The notes under the pieces were generated by a model, which was given only the letters and a program-made list of their open reading frames with translations, was not told where the DNA came from and did no database searches. From Hymenoscyphus infarciens (Eukaryota > Ascomycota > Leotiomycetes > Helotiales > Helotiaceae): a DNA stretch of 64,000 nt. The DNA is taken from NCBI GenBank assembly GCA_001414345.1, contig LLCB01000222.1, positions 36,595-100,594 of the forward strand, written 5' to 3'. This document shows, piece after piece, positions 11,037 to 21,926 of this stretch. The first letter of the stretch is position 1, and every line of letters begins with the position of its first letter. The position numbers and the translations under genes are program-made.

Positions 11037-11609
11037 ATGTGTTTTTACACGCAATATCAATTCTCTTGCGAAGATCTCCAAACTGGGCCACTCTATCAGC
11101 ACTGCGACCAGTACGATTGCAACAACGGCGCAGCCTGCCTCGGTGCGACCCACGATGAGACGCCTTGCAAAGTCACCGCAACCTGCGGGCTCGTGGTTCT
11201 TTCCAACACAATTCCTCGGAGCGGCGAGTGTCGCACCTGTCGAAAGGTCCTTTTGACCGACGAGCTACGAATTCACGAGGACATTGAGCTCCGTTATTAT
11301 GCCATCGATACGGCCGAGGAGAGCCTGCTGCGACACCGAAGACGAATGCTTCGAAGGCTGCGAGCTGCGAGCGTCCACTACTATGAATACGTGAACCACC
11401 AGGAGGCAAGCATCAAGAGACTTGAAGAGGCCGTCTTGTTTCTGGCTTCGGGCTCGGCCCACAAGGAGCTTTACACGGCCAATTTCTTGAAGAATTGCGC
11501 TCAGCGACAAGTCGATCGTGAAATTGGCTTCTTGGACGCACAATTCGATATCTTGTCTAGGAAAAGAATGGAGTACTGGACTGATATGACGACAATCCTG
11601 GATCAGTGA
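11037..11609 (+). CDS. Fungal Cys-motif protein starting MCFYTQYQFSC, unknown function
   Basis: Single exon, 190 residues. The ATG at 11037 is chosen because the upstream extension begins with TTG and because MC.YTQ.QFSC is a frequent N-terminus of uncharacterised ascomycete proteins. Cysteines at C2, C11, C23, C28, C34, C44 and C50, plus a later CRTC, suggest a metal-binding or disulfide N-terminal domain. From about residue 80 the protein is charged and helical (RHRRRMLRRLRAASVHYYEY), probably coiled coil. No signal peptide or membrane segment, so cytosolic or nuclear. I know of no assigned biochemical role for this family. Confidence 0.7.
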   Translation: MCFYTQYQFSCEDLQTGPLYQHCDQYDCNNGAACLGATHDETPCKVTATCGLVVLSNTIPRSGECRTCRKVLLTDELRIHEDIELRYYAIDTAEESLLRHRRRMLRRLRAASVHYYEYVNHQEASIKRLEEAVLFLASGSAHKELYTANFLKNCAQRQVDREIGFLDAQFDILSRKRMEYWTDMTTILDQ

Positions 11610-12669
11610 AGCATCCGCGGGATGTTGCGTCTTTTTGGAGCGAATATACACGATGAATCTTTTGGAAGGGAGATAAATCTTCATCGAACTACAACGCCAG
11701 TTGCTGAGCCTCATTCTCAAACAAACTCTACTTTTCTTGCAAACAGTCGGATATATATACATGATGGTGGGAAAGGAACGTGAATGGAGGGTCAGCCCCA
11801 GTCCTTTGCTTCTGTAAAAGGGCGAGAATGGCAGAGATGCGAAAGAATTATCACGCGATTTCGAGTGAGGGCCATATTTCCGGGGTAGTATTGCGGCGCC
11901 TGTCTGCGAATTCCGAACTCGCCAGCAGCTGAATTGCTTCAATGACGTCACTCAACTCGAACCTAGCCTCCTCTTCGATACAAACTAATTTCACGATGCC
12001 ATCCGTATTCTGAGCCAGCAGAAAAAAACGACAAGGGATAAGACGGACTTCCAAGAAGTTAAGAAGTTAAGAAGTTGTGGCTGGGAGTGATACGTGTACC
12101 TATGACAGCCACCATGGCTCCACTCCATTGGTGGGGCAAAATTCAGAAAACCGGTTGCCAACACCAACCACACGCGCCACACCACACGTCACGCACGTCA
12201 ACCGACCAAAGTTAATTCTTGAGCTTCCCGTCACCTGGTTCTCCGCATCAACATCTCGTCGCTCCCTTACATCCAATCGTGTCTTCTGAAACATGTCAAA
12301 TTCATACCCTCCTCTCCTCTAAGCCACAGAACCCCAGCGTTTTCCTCCGTTCTCGCTGGGCTTTCAAGCCAACCGTTGTGATGATGACGCATCTGATGAG
12401 GTGGGCTTTCTGAGAGCTTCTGATAATCCCATATCACCATACTAGTATATCTTCTGCAAGGTCGTCGCCCAATTGTTTCTTTGTCCGTGAAGTTTCTTTC
12501 TCAATCTAAACACGCCATCCACAAAGAACACAGTCTACATTCCTCAACCACCGTTTTGAACATTCTTCAGCACCCAGTATTTCAGTATTTCAGTATTTCA
12601 AGACTCCAGCAAAGCTATACTATCGGTCGACTGCCTGCAAAAAATTGAGACGAGAAAACTATCGCCATC
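11610..12669. other. Intergenic region upstream of the MARVEL-like gene
   Basis: No supported gene; the 228-codon minus-strand frame at 11265-11951 is mostly antisense to the previous gene. Short tandem runs are present: AAGAAGTT three times near 12053-12077 and CAGTATTT three times near 12572-12600, the latter in the probable leader of the next gene. Confidence 0.5.
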
Positions 12670-13240
12670 ATGGTCAACACACAGTTCTTAACGCTGCCGC
12701 TGCGGATCACTCAAGCAGTCTTCGCTGTTATTGAGCTTGGCCTTACGGCTTATAGTAATGCTCCCCTTCTTAAAGTCAAGATTTGATCCATCTAACTCAT
12801 TATAGTTGTGAATCGCTGGTCGCATTGGTCTCCCTCCCAAGCCAATTTCCTCCTCTTCTGCAGCATCTGGACCCTCTTGATACTCATCTACCTTATCGCG
12901 GCACCTATCCGCTTTCCGCGAGCCGCCCACCACTATGCAATACTTGGCATCGAATTCGTTACCATGATATTCTGGTTTGCGGGCTTCATCGCTTTTGCAG
13001 TTTTGTTGAACGATTGGGGATGCGGAACGCGTTGGGGCTATTGCAGAGCTAGTCAAGCAGCGGCTGTATTTGGTGCTTTCGAGTGGTATGTTGCTATAAT
13101 ATCTAGGCGTGGGAGTTATGCTAACAAGTCATAGGCTGTTATTCCTTGCGTCGACTGTTCTCTCCGCGATTTATTCCTGGTCGAATCGTGGGACAAACGT
13201 GAAGCATAATCCTAATGCAGAGGTCCATGCACAAGTCTGA
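12670..13240 (+). CDS. MARVEL-like four-helix membrane protein
   Basis: Three exons, 12670-12754, 12806-13085 and 13135-13240, code for 156 residues. Both introns are about 50 nt with GTAATG/TATAG and GTATGT/CATAG ends. Four hydrophobic helices are visible: ITQAVFAVIELGLTAYIV, ANFLLFCSIWTLLILIYLI, HYAILGIEFVTMIFWFAGFI and AAVFGAFEWLLFLASTVLSA. A conserved-looking extracellular pair (NDWGCGTRWGYC) lies between helices 3 and 4, and the tail is short and polar. Spacing and motifs fit fungal MARVEL-domain (Nce102-like) proteins of the plasma membrane or trafficking vesicles. The precise role cannot be read from sequence. Confidence 0.85.
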
Positions 13241-13867
13241 ATACGTGAATCAGGACTATGGTTCCCTAACGTCTCTCGAATCTAATTTCTTTTTTTCAAT
13301 GGCGATGTGGAAACGGATACCCGGAATACCCTCTTTTACGATTTGGTGTCAGGCGCAAAGGAGCTCGATTTCGGAATACATTTGGGTGGCAAAGGCAAGT
13401 AATGGAATGGAATGGGAAATGGCCAAGATACGTTTTACTTGGGTCGTTCCTTGGATCTAGCAAGTAGTTTTTTTAATGATAATTCTCGCAGTCCTACTTC
13501 CACACTTGAAAGTCTTTTGACAGGTGAGAGAGAAACTATGATAAGAACTTCAACCATTTCGGAAAACGTATGAATTTTACCACAAAGTAAGCACTCCACG
13601 CCCACACCTAGACATGCTTACGAGGGCTGGAAAACCAACAACCCTCCTTCGCTACTTCCCTTGTATGGCGAGACGGCATTTCAGCTAGCTAAACTACATA
13701 CCAGTCGCGACTTCTACGAGACATCACTCCTACAACGATTAACCCCGCCTCAGTCCACCCCGAACTCCTCGGTTGTCCTTGTTCAACTACATGTCCCGCG
13801 CCTTTTAGGGTCAGGCTATGTGTTATATGAGGCTCGTTGTATCGATATCTTCCTAAGACTATCCCTA
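13241..13867. other. Short intergenic region
   Basis: A frame open from 13661 (69 codons from a TTG) is continuous with the next gene, but the first ATG is at 13868. The stretch may be leader sequence, or a missing upstream exon may begin the next protein. Confidence 0.4.
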
Positions 13868-16780
13868 ATGTCTTCGCATTCGGATTCTCCATTGCACGCT
13901 CCCGAAATATTACTAGTACCATTTCCTCTTCTCACGACTGAACCCGCACATCGAGCTTGGGATCCAACACCAGGCTCTGATCAAAATGGCAACTTCATCA
14001 CCTCTACGAATCTTACTCCAACCCACCAATCATCCGCCATGGCATCCATAGACTGTCATTTAGCCATGACCCCTTCCACGCTTCATCCTCCACATCGCCT
14101 CCTCCAAACACCCTCCGGCACTGAGGTTGCGCCTAATCAAGACCCGTGTTACTTTTCTCTCCCATCAGACGTTCTTACTTCGAGCCCGAATCGACAACCA
14201 CAATCAGACAACTTGTCCACGCCTGGCCACCTCAGCCCGGATCCCTCCTCTGGCGGATCATGTCATTCATGCCCCACGACATACAGCCTTAACAGCAATA
14301 GTAGCGCTGATTACCTCTCTCCACCTCCACACCAACCCGATTGCGATCAACCACCCTATAAATCACGCAGGGCCTCCGATGGCTTGAAAATGATCCCAAA
14401 GCCCAAAAGGGCCAGAACCATGCCTCAGAGTGGACCGTTTGAAGGAAGGCATGATGGCAGAAGGACCCATCGCCATTACCACAGACGAGTTTACAACTCC
14501 GACGGCTACCCCAATCGCTCTGGAGCATACTCTCAAGACCAACAGGTTCGACAGCGAAAAAAGGTTCTACAAAGTCGGGAGCGGGAGTTTAGACTTCAAA
14601 ACTCTCCAAATGGCATTATTTCGTCAAGCCACGATCAGTCGGTACTCATGATGAGCCCTGCGGTACAGGTTTCAAATCGAAGGTGGAGTTCAACCGATCT
14701 CAAAACCACAAATAAAAGTCCACTACGATTACAGGACTTTCCCCAGCCAGGAATCTTTACAGACGCTTTGCTGAGTACCCCCGGTTGTTATACCCCGGCA
14801 CTTACACAAGATTTTCGAGAAGGATGGCCTAGAGCACCACCCAGTACAGACGAGGGACTCGATGTTCAACTTGGAACTGTCATTGATACTATTCGTGACA
14901 TTTTGACTGTACGGAAAGTGGGACCTGACCAGTTGGAACCCCCTTCAAGTATAACCTTGACAAAACCAATCTCAGATGATCACAAGGTTGCTTCCCCTGG
15001 TTCGACTATTCCAATAATAAACCTAACTCCTCTCGAGCTGACTGATGCTCATAATACTTGCGGTGGAGCGTGCTCAAGCAGGCTGTTTCAAAGACGGCCT
15101 ACTGGCACTTTCTTGATTACTAGCAAAGATGTACAAACCATTGCTGACCTAGTTGAGGCCGAAATCAACAGCCGTACTCGTCCTTGTGAGTTCGTCAAGC
15201 ACCCCTTCGAGGAATCAAGAAGCGGATTATCACCACCCATTAGGTACAAGTCCCACTCGATACATTTACCAATTAACCTACGCAAGAGGTGCATCCGAAG
15301 GCATTTGACGGCTCACGATTACTTTGATGCTAGAACTTCGAGGAAAAGAGAAAAGAAGGTGTCAGCACACTCGAGCGCTAGCATACACGCTTTCATTTGC
15401 GGAATGCCTGGATCGGAATGCCGCAGCACTGGGTCTGACGACGAAATGCCTGCTCGATTTGATACTTTCTACCGTGGCTTCTCCAGCTATATATCAGATG
15501 CAACGATACCTGTGAAACGGAAAAGGGGTAATTCTGAAATGAACAAGCAAGAAGTGATCTGGAAACCAGGAGACTCGCCCATTCTTTCGCCAACCCCATG
15601 CAAACTCCCCAAGGATGAGCACTTCATCTCTGAGCCCAACACCCCGTTGCCTGCCTGTTCTGCCGGTCCTTTCGATCCAAAGTCAAGTTCGATACTTCAG
15701 GTTATCAAAACAACAATTGAATCAGCCACTCCTTTCGGCTCAAATCAGACGAAGATGGAGTCATTTCCTGGCATGAGAGAGTGGACGTGGGAGCCTCCAG
15801 AAACTACTTTCCCGGCCAAGAAATCTCCCCTTGTCGCCAGTGCGAAGAAGCTGTCAAGTTCTACAACAGACGACCTCTCAGAGTCGGCCTCGGAAAGCGG
15901 CAAATCCCCAAAACGCAAAAAGCAAGCCACGGCTCGTAGAAGACCAAGGCTTGCCGCTTCAGACTCCCAGCTCAAAGATATTGTCTCTTTTCCCCCTCTC
16001 GCTCCTCGAATGACAACTAATGACTGGTACTCGCCACTCCCCGATATCGACGTGGGAACCAAATACCGACAAGGCCGTTCTCTCTACGACATTGGTCTCG
16101 ACATCAAATGTGGACCACCAGGATCGCCTTCCATGGTGGTTACCCCTCGAAGTAAATCATGGGTCCGATCAGGGACTTCCCGACCTCCTATGACGAGATC
16201 CGATCTGACACCGCAGGTTTCCAGACGCTCCCTTACTATGCCTCATTTTGTTGATCCCAAAGGTTCCATCAAGGTCCAACCAAAAGCTGCGCCCAAAACA
16301 GGAGTTTCTGATGAGACTTGTTCGCGACTTGATGTTTGTGCTGCTGAACGTTCTCTGGATGGTGAGCAGAAAGCTGCCAAACGAGTGAGGACGATTGATT
16401 GTGCGGATAAAGGGAAGAGAGCTGGTACTTGGTCTCCGTTGAGACCTCCTTCTGTCTGTCCTCCTCTGCGACCGCCTACCCCGAATGAGATTGAGGCGGA
16501 TCCTATTGAGAATTTGATCATCGCGGAGACGAATATGAGTAAGAATCGGGATCGAGCTCCTACAGCTGAGCGGGTGGCGCTTCTTAGGGAGAAGAGTCCG
16601 CAGGGACCGAAGGATGATTGTGCGGGGATTTACAGGAGGTTGACTGGGACTTCTAGGGGTGGGAGCGGGAGTGAGAGGGATGCGTGTAAGGATGGGGATG
16701 GGGTGAGACGAGAGTTGGGGAGGGAGTTGAGGGGGGAGGGAAGTAGTGAGAGGAGTCCTAGTGTTGATTGGATTGCTTGA
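13868..16780 (+). CDS. Large disordered Ser/Pro-rich protein, probably nuclear, unrecognised
   Basis: Single exon; the first ATG in the open frame (13868) gives 970 residues. The frame is open from 13661, so an upstream start or exon is possible. Composition is Ser, Thr, Pro and charged residues throughout, with no membrane segment or catalytic motif. Several basic clusters look like nuclear signals: PKPKRARTMP, KRKRGNSE and SPKRKKQATARRRPRL. A more ordered patch (LDVQLGTVIDTIRDILTVRK and the later DVQTIADLVEAEI) may be helical. The last 60 codons shift to very G-rich DNA (Gly/Arg/Glu). I do not recognise the family; a regulatory or scaffold role is a guess. Confidence 0.75.
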   Translation: MSSHSDSPLHAPEILLVPFPLLTTEPAHRAWDPTPGSDQNGNFITSTNLTPTHQSSAMASIDCHLAMTPSTLHPPHRLLQTPSGTEVAPNQDPCYFSLPSDVLTSSPNRQPQSDNLSTPGHLSPDPSSGGSCHSCPTTYSLNSNSSADYLSPPPHQPDCDQPPYKSRRASDGLKMIPKPKRARTMPQSGPFEGRHDGRRTHRHYHRRVYNSDGYPNRSGAYSQDQQVRQRKKVLQSREREFRLQNSPNGIISSSHDQSVLMMSPAVQVSNRRWSSTDLKTTNKSPLRLQDFPQPGIFTDALLSTPGCYTPALTQDFREGWPRAPPSTDEGLDVQLGTVIDTIRDILTVRKVGPDQLEPPSSITLTKPISDDHKVASPGSTIPIINLTPLELTDAHNTCGGACSSRLFQRRPTGTFLITSKDVQTIADLVEAEINSRTRPCEFVKHPFEESRSGLSPPIRYKSHSIHLPINLRKRCIRRHLTAHDYFDARTSRKREKKVSAHSSASIHAFICGMPGSECRSTGSDDEMPARFDTFYRGFSSYISDATIPVKRKRGNSEMNKQEVIWKPGDSPILSPTPCKLPKDEHFISEPNTPLPACSAGPFDPKSSSILQVIKTTIESATPFGSNQTKMESFPGMREWTWEPPETTFPAKKSPLVASAKKLSSSTTDDLSESASESGKSPKRKKQATARRRPRLAASDSQLKDIVSFPPLAPRMTTNDWYSPLPDIDVGTKYRQGRSLYDIGLDIKCGPPGSPSMVVTPRSKSWVRSGTSRPPMTRSDLTPQVSRRSLTMPHFVDPKGSIKVQPKAAPKTGVSDETCSRLDVCAAERSLDGEQKAAKRVRTIDCADKGKRAGTWSPLRPPSVCPPLRPPTPNEIEADPIENLIIAETNMSKNRDRAPTAERVALLREKSPQGPKDDCAGIYRRLTGTSRGGSGSERDACKDGDGVRRELGRELRGEGSSERSPSVDWIA

Positions 16781-17152
16781 GATTTTGTTGTGGTAGATTG
16801 TGATGGCTTCGGATTGAGATTGCATCGTATGAGTAGACGGAGAGGAATGTAGACTGGCTTGCGCTGTGTTGAGACTGGGAGGGAAAAGTCAAAGGAGTGG
16901 AGTTGAAGAGATTGTAGATTAATGAATGAGATTGTGATACATGAATCATAAGAGGGGGTTCAATTCTAGGAAGTTCTTCTCTTCGGAGATCTTGTCTTTG
17001 CTTCTGTTGTCCACTTTGGTGCCACCGAGGTTTGCTGGAGTTTGTTGTCTTAAGGCACCCTCCCCTTCTATAATTCTCCTAACTTTTCTAGAACATTAAA
17101 GACAATATGCATCTAATTGTTCCAGCCTTGTAGGACAATCCAATTAGTTTTC

Positions 17153-17220
17153 CGACTCTTGGTAGAACAATTGTTTTAAGGAGCAGTGTGAATGTACTCT
17201 GCTCTTGATTTTTGCGAGCC
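17153..17220 (+). repeat. Diverged dispersed repeat, copy 1
   Basis: Contains CTTGGTAGAACAATTG, then GTACTCTGCTCTTGAT. It aligns by eye with 18214-18280 and 19998-20060. Confidence 0.6.
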
Positions 17221-18213
17221 TCACGCGGTTGTCTCTTGATTGTGCGAGGAGGATTACGCTTACTTTAGAGGATATCTAGTATGATTTATTCACCAATTAT
17301 GTAATTGATTATTTCTGCCTAGATATACTATAAAGTGGCTAGAATCACTCTCTAAAGTTTGTTGAAATGATTCATGTACTTTCGATAGTCTACCTAGGAT
17401 ATTCCTATTAATTAAACGTTGGATAAGTAGCTCGCTAATACGCTAGACTTTTGGATTGTTTGAGATTATAATTATTTTATTTACTTATTCTAATATTCTT
17501 AAATAATATACTTTAGGAGCTTAGCTTATTGGACTTACTACTTATTACTATAAAATAGCAATGCGGTTAGTCAATTCTATATTTAGTAAATAAAGTATAT
17601 TAAGTCTAGAACACTTTACCTAGCTAGAATTCCTTCAACTCGCCTAGAACAATAAAGATAACTTGAAATTAAGCGTTCAAGCACCATAGAACAAATCCAG
17701 ACCTAGACACTAATATAATAAATATCGTAATATAAATTATCGATTATTATTAGAGTACTTCTATCTGATACGATTAGTATTATTAAAAAATTATAACAAT
17801 TATTAATAAATATTAGGTTTCTAACGCCAGTGCTTTATAGTAGTAAATAAACATCATATAACTTATATTTACTATTTAAAATATACTTTATCATATTGAA
17901 AAGCTCTTATAGAAATCTTAATTTAGTCGAAGTTTCTTATAATAAGAGAATTAGTCTCTTAAAGTCTTGAATTTACTATAAAAAATATATAACTTTGTTT
18001 ATATTTAGAGACTAAGTATTACATTAGCTCGTAGCTAGAAGAACTATTTTCCTCTAGATTAAACATTTTCTACTAATAAACGTTATATTATTAGTTATCC
18101 TTAGAAATCTAATAGTGTATTAGCTTACTTAATATAATACGATTATTATCGTATACCTCTTAGTATCTTATTAATAATATCGGTGCCTAAGTCTAAACAA
18201 AGCAAATAATTTC

Positions 18214-18280
18214 CTAGTCTTGGTCAAACAATTGGGGAGTAGTATAAATATACTCTGCTCTTAACCAGTTACGAATACCA
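18214..18280 (+). repeat. Diverged dispersed repeat, copy 2
   Basis: Contains AGTCTTGGTCAAACAATTGG, then TATACTCTGCTCTTAACCAG. It differs from copy 3 mostly by C/T and G/A changes. Confidence 0.6.
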
Positions 18281-18542
18281 ACACCCCCTGCGTTGGGCCG
18301 AGTGTTTTGGAGAGCTCATACACATACCGAACCAATTGTTTGTTTACGAGTCTCGCACGTTTAGATACTTTATTTCTAGGTTATTTGAGGGCTATTAGAA
18401 TAACTGATTCGGTTGTTCTAGCTTGCTTTAGAGGTTATCACAGGCTGGTACAAGAGGCATTGAGAAATATATATATATCTCCGTCCATGTATTCCAGTTT
18501 GTCTTTTCCCACTCCTCCTCATCGGCCTCTTCCTCATTCATT

Positions 18543-19152
18543 TTACACCCTATTCTCATCCTGCAGTTGTTGGTACAAGGTCTTCCCAAGTATAGACAAC
18601 TCGTTTAGAATCAGATGTTTTTCAGCCAGAGTTGAGTGCATCTCCTTTAGAATGAAATACAACTCCCCCCGACCTGTTTGCAAGGCCCTTAGATATGAGT
18701 ACTGATGCTTTAGAGTTTGATACGAGTCATGGATAATAGTATAAAGGTCGGAAACTATTTGGTACAAATCCTTGCATGGGAGTGAGTTGTCTGTAGTGGC
18801 CTGTGCGATAATTCTGAGGAACTCGGGTCGGACGTGGACAGCTACGACATTTTGTTAGTGTTTTTTTCTCACGTGCCTCAATATAGGATGGTGGGTAAAA
18901 CTTACCTTTTTGGGTGGCGGGGTTGTAGAGAGGTGGCTTGTATGTTGGAGGTTGCTTATCGTATGCTAGAGGATGACGAGATTCAAGCAGGATCTCGAGG
19001 CTTGGTGAATGGGAATTTCCTGTGTTGTTTTCATGTTTTCTTCCCCCGTTTGTCCCCTTGTCCTTCCGAGAAAAGATGGCCCGTAGTTTTGACTTCGTCG
19101 ATCGAATCGACGTCTTGAAATATGAGACGAGTGCTGCCTTATCTTTCCCCAT
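18543..19152 (-). CDS. Two-exon gene for a basic/helical protein, unrecognised
   Basis: Exons 18906-19152 and 18543-18841, joined across a 64-nt GTAAGT...GTCGTAG intron, give 181 residues. The join keeps the frame and links two ORFs that end at the splice sites, good support for a real gene. The N-terminus (MGKDKAALVSYFKTSIRSTK) is strongly basic. A Pro/Tyr-rich linker follows (PPTYKPPLYNP), then from about residue 95 a helical domain rich in Leu, Tyr and His (DLYQIVSDLYTIIHDSYQ). No membrane segment. The ATG overlaps the stop of a possible spliced form of the upstream small membrane gene (TAATG at 19150-19154). Confidence 0.6.
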
Positions 19153-19349
19153 TATCGTAATTTCAGATCCAACCAATAAGTTTCTGATCCATCACCTCGT
19201 AAGGCCTTTATGTTTATGCTTAATTGGTTTTGTCTCTCTTGACGGCGAAGACGGCGAAGACGGAGATGGCGGAGGATGAGGACGTCTGTGGTTGCTGGAA
19301 ATACTTCGTTAGCCATTTCCTTCAAACTTCTCTAGTTTCCTCTCACTCG

Positions 19350-19637
19350 CTACCTGAGCTTGGGACCATTTGGCGGGGAGTAAGGAATGAAATACATACC
19401 AAATAAAATGCCCAAAAGGAAAAGTGCTCCCAAACAGCTAAGAATCACTCTCGTTTCCGGTGAAACCGTACTTGTGGGTTGGGGGGAGGTTGATGTTGTT
19501 ACTGTTACTGAGGTGACTTGGAGGAATTTCGATGCTTCTTCGGTGGCATTTGCGAGAAGGCGAGTAGGTGAAACCGTGGAATGAAAACCATTTGTTGAGT
19601 TTGCGAAACGAACCACTTGGTTGGGTGTTGGTGCCAT
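19350..19637 (-). CDS. Small single-pass membrane protein, unrecognised (copy B)
   Basis: The ATG at 19637 opens a Thr/Ser-rich N-terminal part with sequons NST and NAT, then one membrane helix at about 63-79 (RVILSCLGALFLLGILF). Unspliced it has 95 residues. A GTATGT donor lies exactly at the end of the helix (exon 1 19400-19637). A CTAAC branch with acceptors at 19295 or 19286 would give an Arg-rich tail (LRHLRLRRLRRQERQ) ending at 19152. I think splicing likely, because the same plan occurs at 9820-10145 and 21456-21926. Function unknown. Confidence 0.5.
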   Translation of the reverse strand: MAPTPNQVVRFANSTNGFHSTVSPTRLLANATEEASKFLQVTSVTVTTSTSPQPTSTVSPETRVILSCLGALFLLGILFGMYFIPYSPPNGPKLR

Positions 19638-21455
19638 TTGGATGGTTGGTGTTAAGCGAGTTGGTGGTGTCCGGTGATGTTCGGGTAATGTTTAGTGTTT
19701 GAGTTCGGTTCTAATGAGAAATTACTTTGGAGGGATACATGAAGAAGACACTGTAAGTTTGATGTACCACAACTATTAGCCCGGAAACCGTCTGGATTAC
19801 TAAGACTTGGTCTCCAACCCAACGCTTGATCAAGAACTAGTGGCAGTCTTTCCAAATGAGGTCACTACACTACACAGAGTCGAAATACCCTCACTTAAAA
19901 CTATCCACCGATAAATACCAGGGGTTGCAGCAATGGTTCTCTCTTCTACAATATACCCTACACTTACAGGAGAACAAGATAACGATATTTGTTTTCTGAG
20001 TCTCGGTTGAACAACCAGGGAAGTACAGCAAAAGTCTTTTACTCTTGGTCAGTTGCGCATTTCCGAAACCCTGATGAAATTCAATTTCAGGAATTTCACC
20101 TCTAGACCTCTACCCACCCATCCGCTTTTAACCACCTTTTCTCCCACTCCTCCTCCGCGAATTTTAGCTTGCTCTCCATCTCTCTTTCCCTCTCCCTTGC
20201 TCTGTGCCTCTCTCTCTCTCCTCCCACCCATCGACCTTTAACTTCTTTTTCTCTTTTTCTGCAATCTTCCGGTCCTTACCTATCTCTCTTCTCCAATGCT
20301 GACCACCACTCCTCACATTTCCCTGCCCATACTCTCAAATCCTAAATTCGTCTATTTTCTGACTCTTCCTTCTCCCGCTTCTCCCTCTTCATTCTTTCCT
20401 TCTCCCGAACTTCCCTCTCCTTCTTCTTTCTAATCAACTCCCCATTTTTCATCTTCACATTCTTGTGTTCAATGTTGTGCTTAACTATTCCGAGAATGAA
20501 TATGCCCCTTCTCTTCTTTCTGTAACTTGAAACGTAACAAAAACCACTGATAACGTAACAATAATCTCAATGAAAATCCCCGTAATATCATAGTGCGGAG
20601 TGGATGTCGATGACGAAACTGATGATGCGTAGGTTTTTACCTCTGAGGGGATCTGAGGTGTGCAGTTTAGAAAAGAAACATAGGCTTTGCTCCCAGCCCA
20701 CCCGCGTTCGCAAATATTGTGCGAAAGGGTCTAGGGAAACGTGATTCATTCTCTGAGAAGGTTTAGAAGAATCGGCAACAGTTTTCTCCACTCTCCTAGA
20801 TGATTTCGCACAATAGTTGTGATTGTGCCAAGTTTCTAGAGCAATAGATGGAGGGGATGTACTTAGAGCAAAGCTCGGGATTTATACAATAAGCGGCAGT
20901 AACATCCCCTTAGGTCGAGTACTAGTCAAGGAACTCTATCTTTTGTCTATTTCGTCAGACGAAATAGTCGAGTTTAGGCCTTGGAAAAGATATGGCTGCA
21001 TATATGGGATGATAACACCCTGTGGGATTATTTGGAAGAATGGAGGCATTCTGGTGTACGTAGTAAAAGTTTTCGTGAGGGGTTTGTGGGTGCTTTGAAG
21101 AGGGTTGGTTCTAGTGTTCCATTAAACAATACGGAGTGGAGTAGTTTCGCAATCGAATTCGCATGGCAGCTGATGGCGAAGTGAAGTGTAGATCACAGCT
21201 CTCGCTTAAATAAAAGGGAGCGAATGAGATGAAGTTTATCTCTATAACCTAGGTATAGAATACTCGAGCGCTGAATCATGACGTGCTCAACCTCTCAACC
21301 GTAATCCATCCCAAAAAATAAATTACGTAGATAAGAAACCACTAGCTCCCACCCCCCAAGAAAACCAAGAAAACCCCCCACAAAAATCCTCAAATCCTCA
21401 CAAATTTCAACCTCTCATCAAAGCTCCAAACCTCTCTAAATCCAAACCCTCAAAA
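19638..21455. other. Intergenic stretch without a supported gene
   Basis: Contains repeat copy 3 (19998-20060), a CT-rich tract (about 20155-20230) and short ORFs. A Trp-rich frame at 20981-21184 (MEKIWLHIWDDNTLWDYLEE) looks protein-like but is isolated. Confidence 0.45.
19998..20060 (+). repeat. Diverged dispersed repeat, copy 3 (least AT-shifted)
   Basis: Contains GAGTCTCGGTTGAACAACCA and TTACTCTTGGTCAGTTGCGC. Same order of blocks as copies 1 and 2, with more C and G retained. Confidence 0.55.
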
Positions 21456-21926
21456 ATGTACATCTACCACCCCAACTACCCGCCTCCAACCTCAAATCTA
21501 TCCACCATCCACGTCGAACCTCTAAACACCACAACTCTCACCCCCTCCAAAAACTCCACCCACTCTACACAATTCAACCACACCACAACCCCAACATTCC
21601 ACCATTCGGAACCCAACTCCTTCCTCGAAAACACAATGAAATTCTTTCATTCAAAGAAAGTTTCACTCGCAATCCTCATACTTTCCAGTGTGGTTCTCGT
21701 GATTCTAACTCTTGGGATTTGTGCTCGTAGTAAGTCTTTCGTCTTTTCCCTCCCCCTGTCCATGCACAGTGATGCTTTTCTTACGGATGGAAGAATTGCT
21801 AATCCCGAATAAACAGAATTTGGACCCTGTATTAGAAGAAGAATGGGCTGGGGACGGAATGATATACAGAAGATACGTCGGGTAGAGAACGGGCTGGGGG
21901 GCATGAGAGGGGTGGGGAGGGAGTAG
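21456..21926 (+). CDS. Small single-pass membrane protein, unrecognised (copy C)
   Basis: Exons 21456-21729 and 21817-21926, joined over an 87-nt GTAAGT...AACAG intron, give 127 residues. The N-terminal 65 residues are Pro/Thr/Asn-rich with several sequons (NLS, NTT, NST, NHT) and no signal peptide. The membrane helix is VSLAILILSSVVLVILTLGI (about 70-89). The exon junction follows at once, and the tail is strongly basic (KFGPCIRRRMGWGR, IQKIRRVENG). The positive-inside rule puts the N-terminus outside. Unspliced, the frame would read out at 21812 with a tail lacking this basic character. Role unknown. Confidence 0.6.

Larger units (their letters stand above)
16781..18542. other. AT-rich, RIP-type relic block 2
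   Basis: Strongly AT-rich from about 17060 to 18290 with no coding signal. It is bracketed by two diverged copies (17153-17220 and 18214-18280) of a repeat whose third, less AT-rich copy lies at 19998-20060. The downstream gene starts to read at 18543. Confidence 0.65.

Noticed and set aside
11265..11951. 228-codon minus-strand ORF
   Set aside because: Half of it is antisense to the MCFYTQ gene; the composition is that of a shadow frame.
20981..21184. Trp-rich ORF MEKIWLHIWDDNTLWDYLEE
   Set aside because: Natural-looking composition, but no start context, partner exon or homology clue.
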